From positions 9,982,001 through 10,046,000 of the forward strand of contig JBANAY010000003.1 in the NCBI GenBank assembly GCA_037952775.1: DNA of 64,000 bases. The letters run 5' to 3'. Under the pieces are notes generated by a model, which was not told the origin of the DNA, did not search any database, and saw only the letters and a list, made by a program, of their open reading frames with translations. Made by a program: the position numbers and the translations under genes. This document shows positions 11,436 to 22,565 of this stretch, piece by piece; position 1 is the first letter of the stretch, and each line of letters opens with the position of its first letter. The DNA comes from Clonostachys chloroleuca. Lineage: Eukaryota; Ascomycota; Sordariomycetes; Hypocreales; Bionectriaceae.

Positions 11436-12477
11436 GTTGGCTCCTGTGCTCGCTGACGAGGCTCGACTTGTTCTAGCTGCTCCGGCGGATGTCGGTCGAT
11501 ACAGCGACTTGTTGGGCAAATGAACGGATAGGATAGACCTCTTTGGTACGCCAATTAGCCTTCATCCAGATCATATCATCATATGTAAAGTCCGGGCAAG
11601 TACCGACTCCCTGGGATTTATTGACCCAACGAGGGTTACAGTGCAGGAGTAGTGCTGGTGCTGGTGCATGTCACATCATCACGCAACGATCCCCAGATGG
11701 CACATCATCATCGCTTGTCGGATCCGATACCGGGGCGTTGCAGTCTGTCTGCTCCAACCAAGCATATGCGACTACCTTAGAGGTCTGGTGATCGCCAGAT
11801 CTCAGTTCCCTGTGTGGCGCTAAGAAAGCCACACATCTGGCCATCATTCTAGATATAAGCATAATGTAACCGAAGTGAATTTCCTGGTGGTTTGAGGAGC
11901 TGGCAGTGGCATCCTTCCAAACCTATTCATTCGTTTCCTCTTGTTCAATTGGCAAGCCAGGCCGCAAGGAATGAAAAGTTTACTACATCCATCATTACTC
12001 TTACCATCATCATCAGCATCATTCATGCTTCTCATCGAGAGCGAAACGTCAACGCCGACCCAGGCGGTCCTTCTCATCCGTTCTACAGTAGTCTTTCCTC
12101 AATTGCAACAGCTCAGCATCAACCAGACGACATTGCTCAATAAATGAACGCCGACCTTGCCTCAAATGCGTAGAAAATGATGTCCAATCCCCAGCCAATA
12201 CGGTAGTTTTATCGCCAGCCTAAAAGAGCTGAGGGTCCAGGTCGAGCATGAAGCCTAAGGAGCCCTCCATTTTGCGTCTGCCTATGAACGGCGCGGGTCG
12301 CTGGATCTGCTCCTTTGTCTGAGCCACACTAGATGAACAAGCAATGAATTTCACAAGCGAGATCTGAATTTCCCTACACGGCAAAACGCACTCCCAAGAG
12401 GCTGCGATCTCTTGGACACATGTGCCTTCAAAGTACAGTCTTTCGAGTAGTTGCTGTAATCTGCATGCTATCTCAAG
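11436..12477. other. intergenic, no gene recognised
   Basis: About 1 kb upstream of 2OG oxygenase B. It contains that gene's promoter and otherwise short, unsupported open frames. Confidence 0.4.
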
Positions 12478-12745
12478 TCATGCCCTCAAGAACAAACTCT
12501 CAGATGGATTCAAGAACACCCAGTCCAAGTGCAGTACCAACGCCTTATGTTTTGAAGCCAATCCGTACAACAGCACATGTAGCATAGTTTGTAGACGAGT
12601 CTCGTTTATAACCCATCGCGGCCGTTCGTTCTCATTACTCCGGTCTATACAGAGAGCGTCTATCCATAGCATGTGATATCGTTTCGGAAAGCGCGACGAT
12701 GTTAGAGCGGTATCGAGGTTCGGGTGGAGGATACGAGAGGGCTTC
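12478..12745 (-). pseudogene. HET-domain protein relic
   Basis: On the minus strand a short open stretch reads MLWIDALCIDRSNENER, which matches the central LWIDALCINQ motif of the heterokaryon-incompatibility (HET) domain. About 24 codons upstream, in another frame, HEALSY matches the earlier EALSYVWG motif. In intact HET domains these two blocks are usually separated by roughly 60-70 residues, so sequence has been lost. The downstream part quickly ceases to look like a HET domain, and no full-length frame exists. I read this as a decayed fragment of a self-recognition gene, with moderate confidence. Confidence 0.45.
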
Positions 12746-13263
12746 GTGCGGTCGGTGTGGCGTGTCGAGATTGATCAGTTCGAGCTCGCTCTCCGGAAAG
12801 CGGCACCATCCCGCCCCCTAGTAAAGCAAGCACATTAGCTCATGACAGTTGCTAGGGGATCTTTCCACATGCGTAGTTCGTTAGGGGAACAAATACAGGT
12901 TCGGTCTGTCGACTTCACCAAGTATGATTCCACACGCAGAGTGAATGGAGGCGGAACTCAGCGCAGAGCAAACCCACCACAGCGTCCTGGAGCTCGGCTG
13001 ACTAAGCAGCCTCCAACGGTGGCAGGAGCAGTCGAGGAGAGATGATTACCACCATTAATCAATCAGGTCAAAACAGATATGCAACGTTAACTAAAGTCAT
13101 ATATTCGTGTATCTTCCCTTCATATACAAAATGATCTACCATTACTCATGAACTTTCATGTCGCGTTCCCGTCACATTCATAAACAATTTGCCCACAACG
13201 CCAACGCCGGACCAGTCAATTGAAGTAAACTCAGGAGACAAAGAAAAAGACCAGCAGAAGCGA

Positions 13264-14789
13264 TCACAATGCGACAGCTTCTATCTTAGGCCAGCTGTTG
13301 CCGTTTCCACTTGTTTCAGGGTCTTTTATACCCATTGTCCCATCTCCCTCCCCATTCTCGCTCTTGTTGTCATATGTTATGGTCACGACATCGGTTCGTA
13401 GGATGCGGTTGGCAGGAGACATGTCCTGGCCAGACTTCCCGTCATGGTGATGGTCTGCCAACTTGACATAGTCTAGAGTCCGCAGGATAGTGTCTTGCGA
13501 GCCGACCTCTACCAGGTCGTCGACTGATGTTCCCTTGTGACGTTCGCCTCGCTTGCCTGTTCCCAGGCCGAGCTCCGTGTCTCGCTTCTTCCACCCGAGT
13601 CGGCTGACAGGGAATCGGCTGTACCCATTGTTTTGCGAACTATTCAGAGCTCGGCGGCCAAATATGAGATCGACGAGAGGCTGGAGCAACGGTATGCAGG
13701 AGGCCACAATAATAGTTGTTCCCTCTCCACTGTGGACCTGTCAGCCATGAATCGAACAAGGACAGGCGGGTTCAACTTACACAACCCAAAGAACCAAGTC
13801 TGACGTTTTATCTGTTGACACAAGTTAGAAACATAATCAAAGAAATACGGGTAAGTTTCCATCCATACAAGTGAAATCCTTTTCAGCTAGAGCTGGCAGT
13901 CGTGTGCACTTCTTGATTGCAATAACAGTGGCCCTAATCAATTAGCAGAGTTCCGGTCTCACAACGAAGAGAAAACGTACACTGATCCAATACCCAAAGC
14001 CACACTCAAGGCAATCTTCTTTCGGATATTCATCTGCAGTTTGAAGAGTACAGTGGCTGGGTACAGTGCCAAGTAAAGATCGGTAAACGCGGACACGCCT
14101 TTTCGAAGTCAGTAATGTCCTTCCCTACCATCATCTACTAGAGTACTTACTTCCAGAAAATATCAGAAAGTCCACAACTACACTTCCTGGAATGCACTTT
14201 TTGTCCACGACCGAAAGGTCCCAGAGCGCCCTCATAGGCGTACATTGGGCAAAGATAAGTATTATGCTAGCAACGACGGTTGACGCGCAGAATGAAGTCA
14301 ACCCCCACACAGCGAGTTTGTGCTGTTTCGTTGGGTTCATGATCCGAGTAAGAAGAGCTGCGACGCCCAGCTTTGGAATACTGAACGCAAGCATACCCAT
14401 CGGAAGAGCGAGTACAGTCCAGAAGATTGTACCCTCCCTCTCGTCTATCGACAGCGTGTCGAAGTGTCTCCCGTTTCCTGCCTTGATAGCCAATATGACA
14501 AATGCCACGCAAGCCCATTGAAATAACTTTGAAGCCACTTAGCCACGTCTTGGGTCACGAGAATAGGGCACGGACTTACCACAGAGAGAGAAGCCAACCA
14601 GTCATCCGCGTGCAACTTGGCCATGATCTTTCCACGGGTGAATAATCGAAGCAGAATAAAGATGGTGCTGATGGAGGTGAGGACGATACACACAGTGGCC
14701 ACCCCCGGGCCCAGGTTTTCTGCAAGATACTCGTCCGTCTGATGCGGGAGCCTCGAGGGCTTAGCACTCGTGTCTTCTACCGAAGTCAT
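13264..14789 (-). CDS. rhodopsin-domain integral membrane protein (Pth11/SAT4-like)
   Basis: This is a seven-helix membrane protein of the fungal rhodopsin-domain family (the group often named after satratoxin-cluster SAT4 or Pth11-like proteins). There are six exons in transcript order: 14580-14789, 14151-14526, 13981-14098, 13869-13933, 13781-13811 and 13264-13729, giving about 351 residues. Family marks are LRLFTRGKIMAKLHADDWL, PKLGVAALLTRIMNP, FAQCTPMRALWD, FTDLYLALYPATVLFKLQM, KIALSVALGIG and EGTTIIVASCIPLLQPLVD near the last helix. A hydrophilic tail of about 130 residues follows. The exon of only 31 bp is needed to restore the conserved text YKTSDLVLWVV. Such proteins may act as sensors or accessory membrane components; the role is not established from sequence. 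Confidence 0.85.
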
Positions 14790-17700
14790 GCTTTCTACCA
14801 AACTTGCCGAGATCTGCGTGTATGCCGGATTCTTGGGTCTGGGGGACGAACGAGAGCCTTCACTGATGGGACGGGGCGCATATAAATCGAAAATATGGGT
14901 GGATTATAAGATGGCCGCCACTATGCATCCCAGCTTCGTAGATCCCGGGCGGGACAAGATGGGATATCTAGACCCGGGACCGGAACGGCGTGGATCTTCG
15001 CATATTTCTCCCGAATCGCTTATGATACAGAGCCAGCTCTCATGCAAGGCATCGGGAAGGGCTGGGGCCTGTCAGTTGAACATGCCAATGGAGTCGCTGA
15101 GCTGAGTGCCAGCTAAGCGGCATCATGTTAGGGACAGGCCAGAATTCATGCCCTCCTGGCCCACAATCTTGCGAGCAAAGTCTACTTCGAGTGTCCAACC
15201 AGGAACTGGGGATGCGAAGGCGCGGCTGTCGCACCTTGCAGGCCATGGTTTCAAGCGGCTGGTACGCCATTGGGAGCCTTGCAGGCAGCCTTCCATCACA
15301 GTCGCTCTCATCAATCAAGACGATCATCTTGACGGTTCTTAGTGTCTAGATTTCAACCGGACAGTCCCGAATTTGCGTAGTCTTTGGTCAAGGTGATGAG
15401 TTGGCCACCCACCGAACAGCATCAGGCGGTTTTTTGTAACCGAACTTCTCCATGATGGCAAGGAAGAAGAAAACATCCCAAACGAATGCTTATCTTGTCT
15501 GCGGGATGGCTATTTGGGCGAGCTCCTCGAAGCGAACTAAAGGTGGAGGAGGAGGGAAAAAAGCAAGAAGCGAAACGTTTGCGACTTGCATCAGCTTGCG
15601 AATCACCGTCGAGAAAGGACGCCGTGGATTGCCAACACAACCGCTCTGCAGCGAACGGGACGAGCAAGAAAAAACAATTCCAGCAGGATCACGCCATGAT
15701 GCTGACGAGATTTTCATTCCGTCTTTGACCTTTAGAACGCATTTCAATATACCTCAATGTGTGGGCTCGAATGGATGCCGCTAGCATGCCAGAGTGGCCA
15801 TGATTGAAAGGGACTTCCCTGCCAATCCAATCATCCCCGCGCCTCCTCAATCAGAGCTTGCTTAACCGAGATCCTCAACGGTGGCGTGTAATAAGCTCCG
15901 CCATTTGCGAAGAAGAAAAACTCCCATGGCCCTCAATCACAATGTCCATGGCCACCGGTTGGCGATGTGTTCGGGAACAGGGGTCGAGCAATACTCTGGA
16001 GGTGGGGATGCCGTTGAGAAATCGCCGATGTCAAGGATGGCAAAATAGCTCCGTTTTCGTGTCGCCTTGTGGAAGAAGATGGCATGACAGGAGGGAACTA
16101 ACCTGTGAAAGGGATGGCGAGAAGCACTCTCTCCGGGCGCTCTGCACCGTGATGTCGCGAACCAGACTCGGAGGGCATGTGCTACCTCAACAAGGAAAGG
16201 CACCGAGGAGTTGGGAGAGCAAACAGGGGTTGATCTCTTCACGCACGCTAATCGGCATGCCCATGGCTGGATGTTACTCTGCGTATGACATATCTCAAAA
16301 GCCATCGCCAACCGCCCAGTGAACCAGTTCTACAGCGATGCTCAGTCCAAGATCGCCTCCCATTGCAACTCTGCCATTGCATCTTGAGAGGCGTGAACAT
16401 CCCCGTGTCTGCAGGCTGGTTAATGCAAGGGGCATGGCCGGACACACATACTCTAATTGGAGCTAGCCCGGTTCAACGTCCCGCCAAACGTCCCTAGGGA
16501 AGGGGAGAAAAAGAAATATGAATTCTTCATGCAATTGGATGCAAGCCATGTCACCTCCGCTGTCTCAGCTCTGGCTTTTTTGCTTTTCCCAACTGCGCAG
16601 CGCGCGAATCCAGCCGAGGCGCTCCCCGTTTCTTTCCTGAGTGGCCTGATTTTTCGATGATGAGACTTTCAGCTTGGGGATCGGCTATTACCTAGCGATC
16701 AATTAGGTTGCGTGCAAGCTGCCGATTCACGAGGCTTGGTGATCTGCGACACAAGATGTATGTACATACATGGTCGTGTCTGCATGCCGGTGGGCAATCC
16801 AATACTGGAAAGATATGGATTTGCTAAGATTGCCAATATCGAATATTTTTACAGATAATGCAGTAAATGACCTGATTGCCGCATCAAAATACCGAAGGAA
16901 ATTGAGCATTGCAGCAACTGGGTTTGGCTCCGTGAGAGTAGAATTCTGCAGGTTTGAGATGGCGAGGACTGCTTTGTAGAGCTGCCTACCCTATACCTCT
17001 CACCCTCTCCTCAGTGAGAAGCCACTTCTTCAGCCAGGTAATGAGAAAGAGAGATTGTTCATTCTCTCGTGATGTGCATAGATAGTGTCTACAGATGGAT
17101 CATCTATCCTATGCTGTTAAATTAGTAGTGTGTTGGTACTTCAAACATGATCAGGTGCTCCACACAAAAACATGAGCGTCTTTTTAGGACGTCGCCAGTT
17201 TTCAATAAGACAAATTTGGGTGAGAACATTTCCTGTCCCTGATTTGGAGTCTGCCTTCTCAACTCTCTTGAAGAACTTTGGCTTCTTGTCTTGTCTTTTC
17301 ATTTTTCTTTTGGAAAAGTAAACGAGAGATAAGATCGGGAGAGATAAGATCGAAAGAGAAGGTTATGCATGGAAAACTACAGGAACCGAACTCGCACAAA
17401 ATCTCAAGGTTTTGACAGGATTTTTTATTAGGCTTTCTAAGTTGGTGTAGGGACTGAATATTAGCTATCTGAGTCCGACTGAGGCTCAGCTGCCTCGATC
17501 TCTCCGGCATTAAATACTGAAAAATACTATAGAAAAAACTCGCCGTCTGGGGGATCGACATATCTACTATATCCTGTAGAGTAGGCTGCTGAATATCTAT
17601 TTTGAATCAAAGGGTGTGCCTCCACACTTCCTTGTATCGATGATTTGTTTTACACCCTCTTAAACGCCCTCATCATTATTGGAGTCGACTAACTCTAGAA

Positions 17701-18594
17701 TAATGGAAGGCCCAAGGTCTAAAGCCAAGACCCAATCCTCAAGGTAGTCCTCACATGCCCAAATGCCAGGTTCGTTTGACAGATAAGTCCCTTTTAACAA
17801 AGAAGGTATAGCAATACTGAGGCGAATATCTTCTCATGCTTTTAATGCACTAGAATATGAAGGTAGTGATGAAAACTGGAATGCGGCAGCCCAGTAAAAA
17901 TTAACACTTCCCATCTCGTTTATGTGTCCGGTTGGGTGGTGGCAGAAGGATCACGGAGTATCTTTCCACTTCTTGTAGTGATGATTCTTAGAAAGAATTT
18001 TCCCACGGGATTACTACAAATTTAATCACAAGAACTTTGTATATATACCATTTATAGATGAGGTAGAAAGAAGCCATAGATCGGCCACAGTTGCACGTGT
18101 CCCTCCCTCACCCGTGGGGAGGTGAACATCCACAGACCCAGCACACTTCTTGCCAACGAGCTAAAGGGGTCCAAAGCACTATTAAATGCCCTCAGAACAG
18201 TGGGCTCCGGCGCCTCACGCTTGAATCCATCCATGATTTATGTTTAAATGTTGCAGAATCTCCCTCTTTCACGATCGAGCAAATGATATGTGTGAACTTA
18301 TATGGTCGGTGACATCCCCCCTAAGATCGCGCTTTAAAATTTCCTTTGGAAGCTAATGTATTGCGTCAAACTCCGCCTGTGTGGCCTAATATTGGCAACC
18401 AACCGTCGGAGGGCAACATGATCAGGTCATCTCCCCATGCAGAACGGAGTATTGCGCACCAGTACGAGATGTACGAGCAAACTCCGCATTCTCCTGCGGG
18501 GTTCTGTTACTTGATATAGATATCAAGTATCCCAACTGATGGAAGAGCGAGGCATCTGCCCATCACTCCATTACCTTGGTGAACAAAGTGCACC
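14790..18594. other. 3.8-kb gene-poor stretch
   Basis: I see no gene with recognisable motifs here. From about 16.9 kb onward the sequence becomes AT-rich. A near-perfect tandem of a 15-bp unit (17326-17340 and 17341-17355) holds two GATAAG words. Two CCCGGG palindromes lie close together near 14943-14980, upstream of the rhodopsin-domain gene. Short open frames appear random. Confidence 0.4.
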
Positions 18595-19368
18595 ATGTCA
18601 GGCAAGATTCTCGTGCTCGGCGGCACAGGCCCCGCGGGCATCTGCCTCCTGCGCGAGCTCCTCTTCCGAGACCACGACGTGATAGCATTCGCAAGGAATC
18701 CTTCCAAAATACCCGATGACCTCAAGTCGAATCCAAAGCTGGAGGTAACGGTATTGACCTACCAGTTGCCCTTGCCCCCAAGCTAACAGGAGGCCCGCGT
18801 AGGTAGTTAAAGGCGAGCTGACTGACCGCGAGCAACTCGCCGACGCCGTCTCACGAAGCTCAGCGGTTCTCTCCCTCCTGGGGCCAAACAGCCTTCTGAA
18901 CACGGATCCGTCGGTATACTATAATTTCTACGTGCTGCTGTTCGGACTCATGCGTGAGCATCAGGTTCGCCGCATCTTTGCCATGAGCACCATCTCGGTG
19001 TGGCAGCCTGGCGACCGCTTCTCCCTCATCAGATGGCTCGTTGTGGCTTTGGTGTTTGTCGTGGCGCATTATGGATGGCGAACCGCGCGGGCGATTGCCC
19101 GCGTCTTTGAGGAGCACGCTGGGGGTTGGATTGGACTGTGTATCGTATTGGTGGCATTCCTGGTGGTAGCGATGAGGAATCTTGGCGGGCGGATAGAGAG
19201 GATTACGAGACATATGAGGGTACGATTGGGGCGCCAGGGTGGTCTCCTCAACAGAGGAGGGCGGCGTTGGCGAGGTGGCTCGTCGATGCTGTGGAGGATG
19301 GAAAGCAGGAATGGATTCGAAAGATGCCTGCGATCACTGCTTTGGGTGGGCGAGCCAAGCTTCAGTAA
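18595..19368 (+). CDS. NAD(P)-binding Rossmann-fold protein (NmrA/atypical SDR-like), frame broken
   Basis: This is a small NAD(P)-dependent oxidoreductase or redox-sensing protein of the NAD(P)-binding/NmrA group. Exons are 18595-18744 and 18803-19368; the 58-bp intron has a gctaac branch site and rejoins PKLE/VVKGELTD. The N-terminus KILVLGGTGPAG is a dinucleotide-binding glycine motif. Later text includes SAVLSLLGPNS, RRIFAMSTISVWQPGD and, in a different frame, LDWTVYRIGGIPGG. The switch occurs at a run of five G at 19121-19125, where one missing base would explain it. With one base more, the length is a multiple of three (about 238 residues). This may be a sequencing error or a genuine inactivating deletion. 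Confidence 0.7.
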
Positions 19369-19591
19369 TTAGTAGGCATGGTTTGGTAGCGTGTGGGGTT
19401 GTATGGGCACTCATGTTTAAGAGGATCATTGAGCCTTGATGGTGATTGTATTACTCTGCGTATTAATCTCTATAGATAATTTGATTTTCCCTGCTCCCTC
19501 GCCAACTACCAAAAACAACCCGAACCGAATTATGTCCATTGTCGTCTCGCTAAGGAGGCGATATCGAACACTCTTGTTTCCCTGGCTCAGT

Positions 19592-21346
19592 TTACCAAAC
19601 ATGGCCCTTGGCCTGCTGCCTCACACTCTTGACATTGATGTCACGCCACATGAGGACACCAATAAGACCGATGACCCAGATGCCAGTTCCGGTAGATAGA
19701 AGAACCGTCTGAGTGTCTGCGTACGCATTTTGGATGGCGATTCGAGTTGGCGATCCCACTGGATAGCTCAACTGGGTGGTGAGATCAGCATAGATCATTG
19801 GCAGGTTCTCCAGGTCCTCAACCGGGAGATAACCCAAAAGCTTCTCGGGCATGACATGCTGCCAGATGGCAGAAGCGACTGTGAGACCTATGGCGCCACC
19901 AACGTTTCCAAACATGCCCACGACAGCCAAGCACACCGCGACGTGTTGGTGCGACGCGGCGGCCAGGACAGCAATCTCGTCCGTGATGATGACGATACCA
20001 GCCGCGATGGAGATGAAGATTTGGCACATGATGATGTATCCAACATCTCCACGGTTACGGAAGTGGATCATCAGGCCCAGCCCGAAAATGCTCAAAGGAA
20101 TGGCGACATAGAGACAGATGGGTTTGAAACGTCCGCTATGGTGAATGAGAGCACCAGTGCCGATGGCACACAATACAGACACGACAGTATAAACCTGGAC
20201 GACGTAGCCCGTATTCTCGACGCTCAGGTTTTTGACAACTTGCAGATATGAAGTGAAGTAGCTGTTCCACAGCATGTAGCTGAGGAAGAGGATAGCGGAG
20301 AGGATACAAGCGCCAAAGACGGTGCGATCAAGAAGAAGGGAGTAGGGAATGAAGGTGACAGGAGCGAAGAACTTCTCCCAAATAACAAAGGCAATGATGA
20401 GGACGATTCCGACTACCAGCATGCTGATGACAAGGGGCGAGTTCCAGCCTCGCGCCTGGAGAGTATATAGGTTAAATGGAAGGAGAAACAGGGCGACGCC
20501 AGCTGAGATGAGGAGAAGGCCGACGGCATCGAACTGGCGACAGTAGTAGACGAAGCTCTGGAGGGCGTTGCCATGATTTTCCTTGCTCTGGACAAGGCCG
20601 AGCTTCTTTGCTTTGAAGTAGTTCTTGAGGAACAGGCCGGAAAGAGGGAGAGTGATCGCCGGGACCATGATTGTGAACATGCCAAAGGCCCAGCGCCAGC
20701 CTTCAGGCCCGAGGGCGAGGAAGCCGGAAGCGATGGGCCCTGCAAGCCATCCAGTGATGAGGTTGGGGGAGCTGGCAATGGCCTGCACCAGGCCTCGATT
20801 CCGCAGGGTAGAGGTGTCGGCGATGAGTACGGTCAGACTGTACTGGATCCCATTGTTGCCGACGGTCTGGAACACTTGGGCGGCGGCGTAGGATTCGACA
20901 TTGTTGCACGCGGCCATCATAATCAGCCCGACCGTCGCGAGCACGACACAGAACAAATATCCCTGGGGGCGGCCGAAGACATCGAGGATCTTGGCGAGCG
21001 TGAGATTTGTGACACCGCCGATAACGCTGCTTAGAATGGACACGGTGGGCGTAAGCGAGTGCAATGCGAAGTTGGAGGTCACGTATGGCGTCAAAGCCAC
21101 GAGAGAAGAGGACAGCATGCCCTCGACGAAGTACGTCAGCCAGATCATGACGAAGGCGAAAACGAGGGACCGCGTCGTCCATGCCAGCGTCGTGGCCTGG
21201 ATGTTCTGAATACCGACTTGCGTATCGGCATCTGGCGCAGAATCATCGCTCGGGTCGGAGGAACTGCCGCGCTCTTCGACATCGTTGATCTGGTGGCGAG
21301 CGAGTTTGTTGTCCTCGACGCGAGGCTCGTTGTTAGAGCTCAACAT
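19592..21346 (-). CDS. siderophore-type MFS transporter (Sit1/Arn/MirB family)
   Basis: This is a fourteen-helix major facilitator of the fungal siderophore-iron:H+ symporter family, 584 residues, intronless. Family text includes YVTSNFALHSLTPTVSILSS, GGVTNLTLAKILDVFGRP, YAAAQVFQTVGNNGIQYSL, STLRNRGLVQAIASSPNLIT and GPEGWRWAFGMFTIMVP, followed by the NFLTSYLQVVKNL-like segment of the second half. The hydrophilic N-terminus of about 50 residues is acidic, as in relatives. Known members import ferric siderophores at the plasma membrane, but the family also contains members with other substrates. It lies 1.2 kb beyond the 3' end of the isocyanide synthase gene, in the same orientation, so a role in uptake or export of the metal-binding product is a reasonable inference. 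Confidence 0.88.
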   Translation of the reverse strand: MLSSNNEPRVEDNKLARHQINDVEERGSSSDPSDDSAPDADTQVGIQNIQATTLAWTTRSLVFAFVMIWLTYFVEGMLSSSLVALTPYVTSNFALHSLTPTVSILSSVIGGVTNLTLAKILDVFGRPQGYLFCVVLATVGLIMMAACNNVESYAAAQVFQTVGNNGIQYSLTVLIADTSTLRNRGLVQAIASSPNLITGWLAGPIASGFLALGPEGWRWAFGMFTIMVPAITLPLSGLFLKNYFKAKKLGLVQSKENHGNALQSFVYYCRQFDAVGLLLISAGVALFLLPFNLYTLQARGWNSPLVISMLVVGIVLIIAFVIWEKFFAPVTFIPYSLLLDRTVFGACILSAILFLSYMLWNSYFTSYLQVVKNLSVENTGYVVQVYTVVSVLCAIGTGALIHHSGRFKPICLYVAIPLSIFGLGLMIHFRNRGDVGYIIMCQIFISIAAGIVIITDEIAVLAAASHQHVAVCLAVVGMFGNVGGAIGLTVASAIWQHVMPEKLLGYLPVEDLENLPMIYADLTTQLSYPVGSPTRIAIQNAYADTQTVLLSTGTGIWVIGLIGVLMWRDINVKSVRQQAKGHVW

Positions 21347-22565
21347 GGTGAATTGGTGTGTTCAATTCTCTGTCGGGGAGGAGACTGAGCCGCGCGTTGG
21401 TGGAGGAAGAAGAGGGAAGGCGAAGGTTGAGGAAGGAGGAAGGAGGTTGGGAGAAGGTGAACTCAATGTGACAGGACCAACATGAGCCAAAAAAACAGTG
21501 ACACAAGTGGCTGATACTGGAGACGGATGGCACATATTACTTTTCCTGCAAGCAATCAATCAATAAACCCTTCATTGATCAGTGAGTTGGCACGACTTGA
21601 AGCGCAACTGAGAAAACTTGCTCATCCGCCAGACCCTTGTCTCAGGATAGCTTCCTGTCTCAGCATAGGCTGCTCTGCCGCCCTGCAGCCGCCTCGGCGC
21701 ACAACTAACAAGGAAATGGGCAGTCTAGTGCCTCTCGATGATTGTTCACGAGATCTCTGCCGGTGGAGGGGGGGTGTGTATATACGGGAAGCCCACCAGC
21801 AGGTCCTGGTGATGTCCTTGCCACGTTGTTTGGAGACGCTCCTTTGGCACTGGCGATCAGCTATCGCGCTGATAGACGCATACCTACGTATTGTCTCTGC
21901 TGGTACTTGCGTGCGATCGGCGATGCTGACGAGAGGTAATCCTCGGCGCAGGATCTCCAAGCCACGATATGCAACAGCAAACTTTGCTGTGAGGAGCTTT
22001 GTACGCACAAACGAAGGCAGAGAAGCTTTCAAAGGGATATCCCAGAACGAACTCCAGCAGGTGGCCGGGGTGGGTGAGAACAAGATCTTGGAAGCACCGC
22101 ATCTACATGCGAGCGGTTGGTTGGTGCCGCCACGAGATTTGCAGTGAGCAAGTTTCTCTGACAGGGTGTATCTATATATACGAGCGGACCGGGCTCCTTC
22201 ATGGGGCGCAAGTGGACCATCAAGGGTCATCATATCAACATGCATTAGTCTTGCAGAGCGAACTTTTGCGCTCTTTGGCCGACCGTCTTCTACAGCATTG
22301 GGATGGGCTAGACCGAGCCTGTATCTTCTAGCTGATGATGCCTGGCTTCTTAGGGATTACGAGGTGCATCGTGGACAGAATGGAGTGTGTACGGGCTCAA
22401 GTTGCATTGTATTTACCTCGGAAGCCAGCTTCTCAACTGGTGTTGCGACGAGTGATTTGAGAGGAGATGCTGGAACATTACCAATAACTGTCGCTATTCT
22501 AAAAGAAGGAGTTCATAAGAGTATCAAATACATCATTGAAGCCAAAACGGACACCATCGTGCTAA
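21347..22565. other. intergenic: promoter of siderophore-type MFS and 3' side of isocyanide synthase
   Basis: This 1.2-kb gap holds the MFS promoter. A CTTGCTCA word (21617-21624) lies about 270 bp upstream of the MFS start and a TTTGCGC word at 22265-22271; both resemble yeast copper-starvation elements but could be chance. I see no supported gene. Confidence 0.4.

Noticed and set aside
12964..12970. Another GAGCAAA box
   Set aside because: Lies in a gene-poor stretch with no start nearby; shows that single boxes arise by chance.
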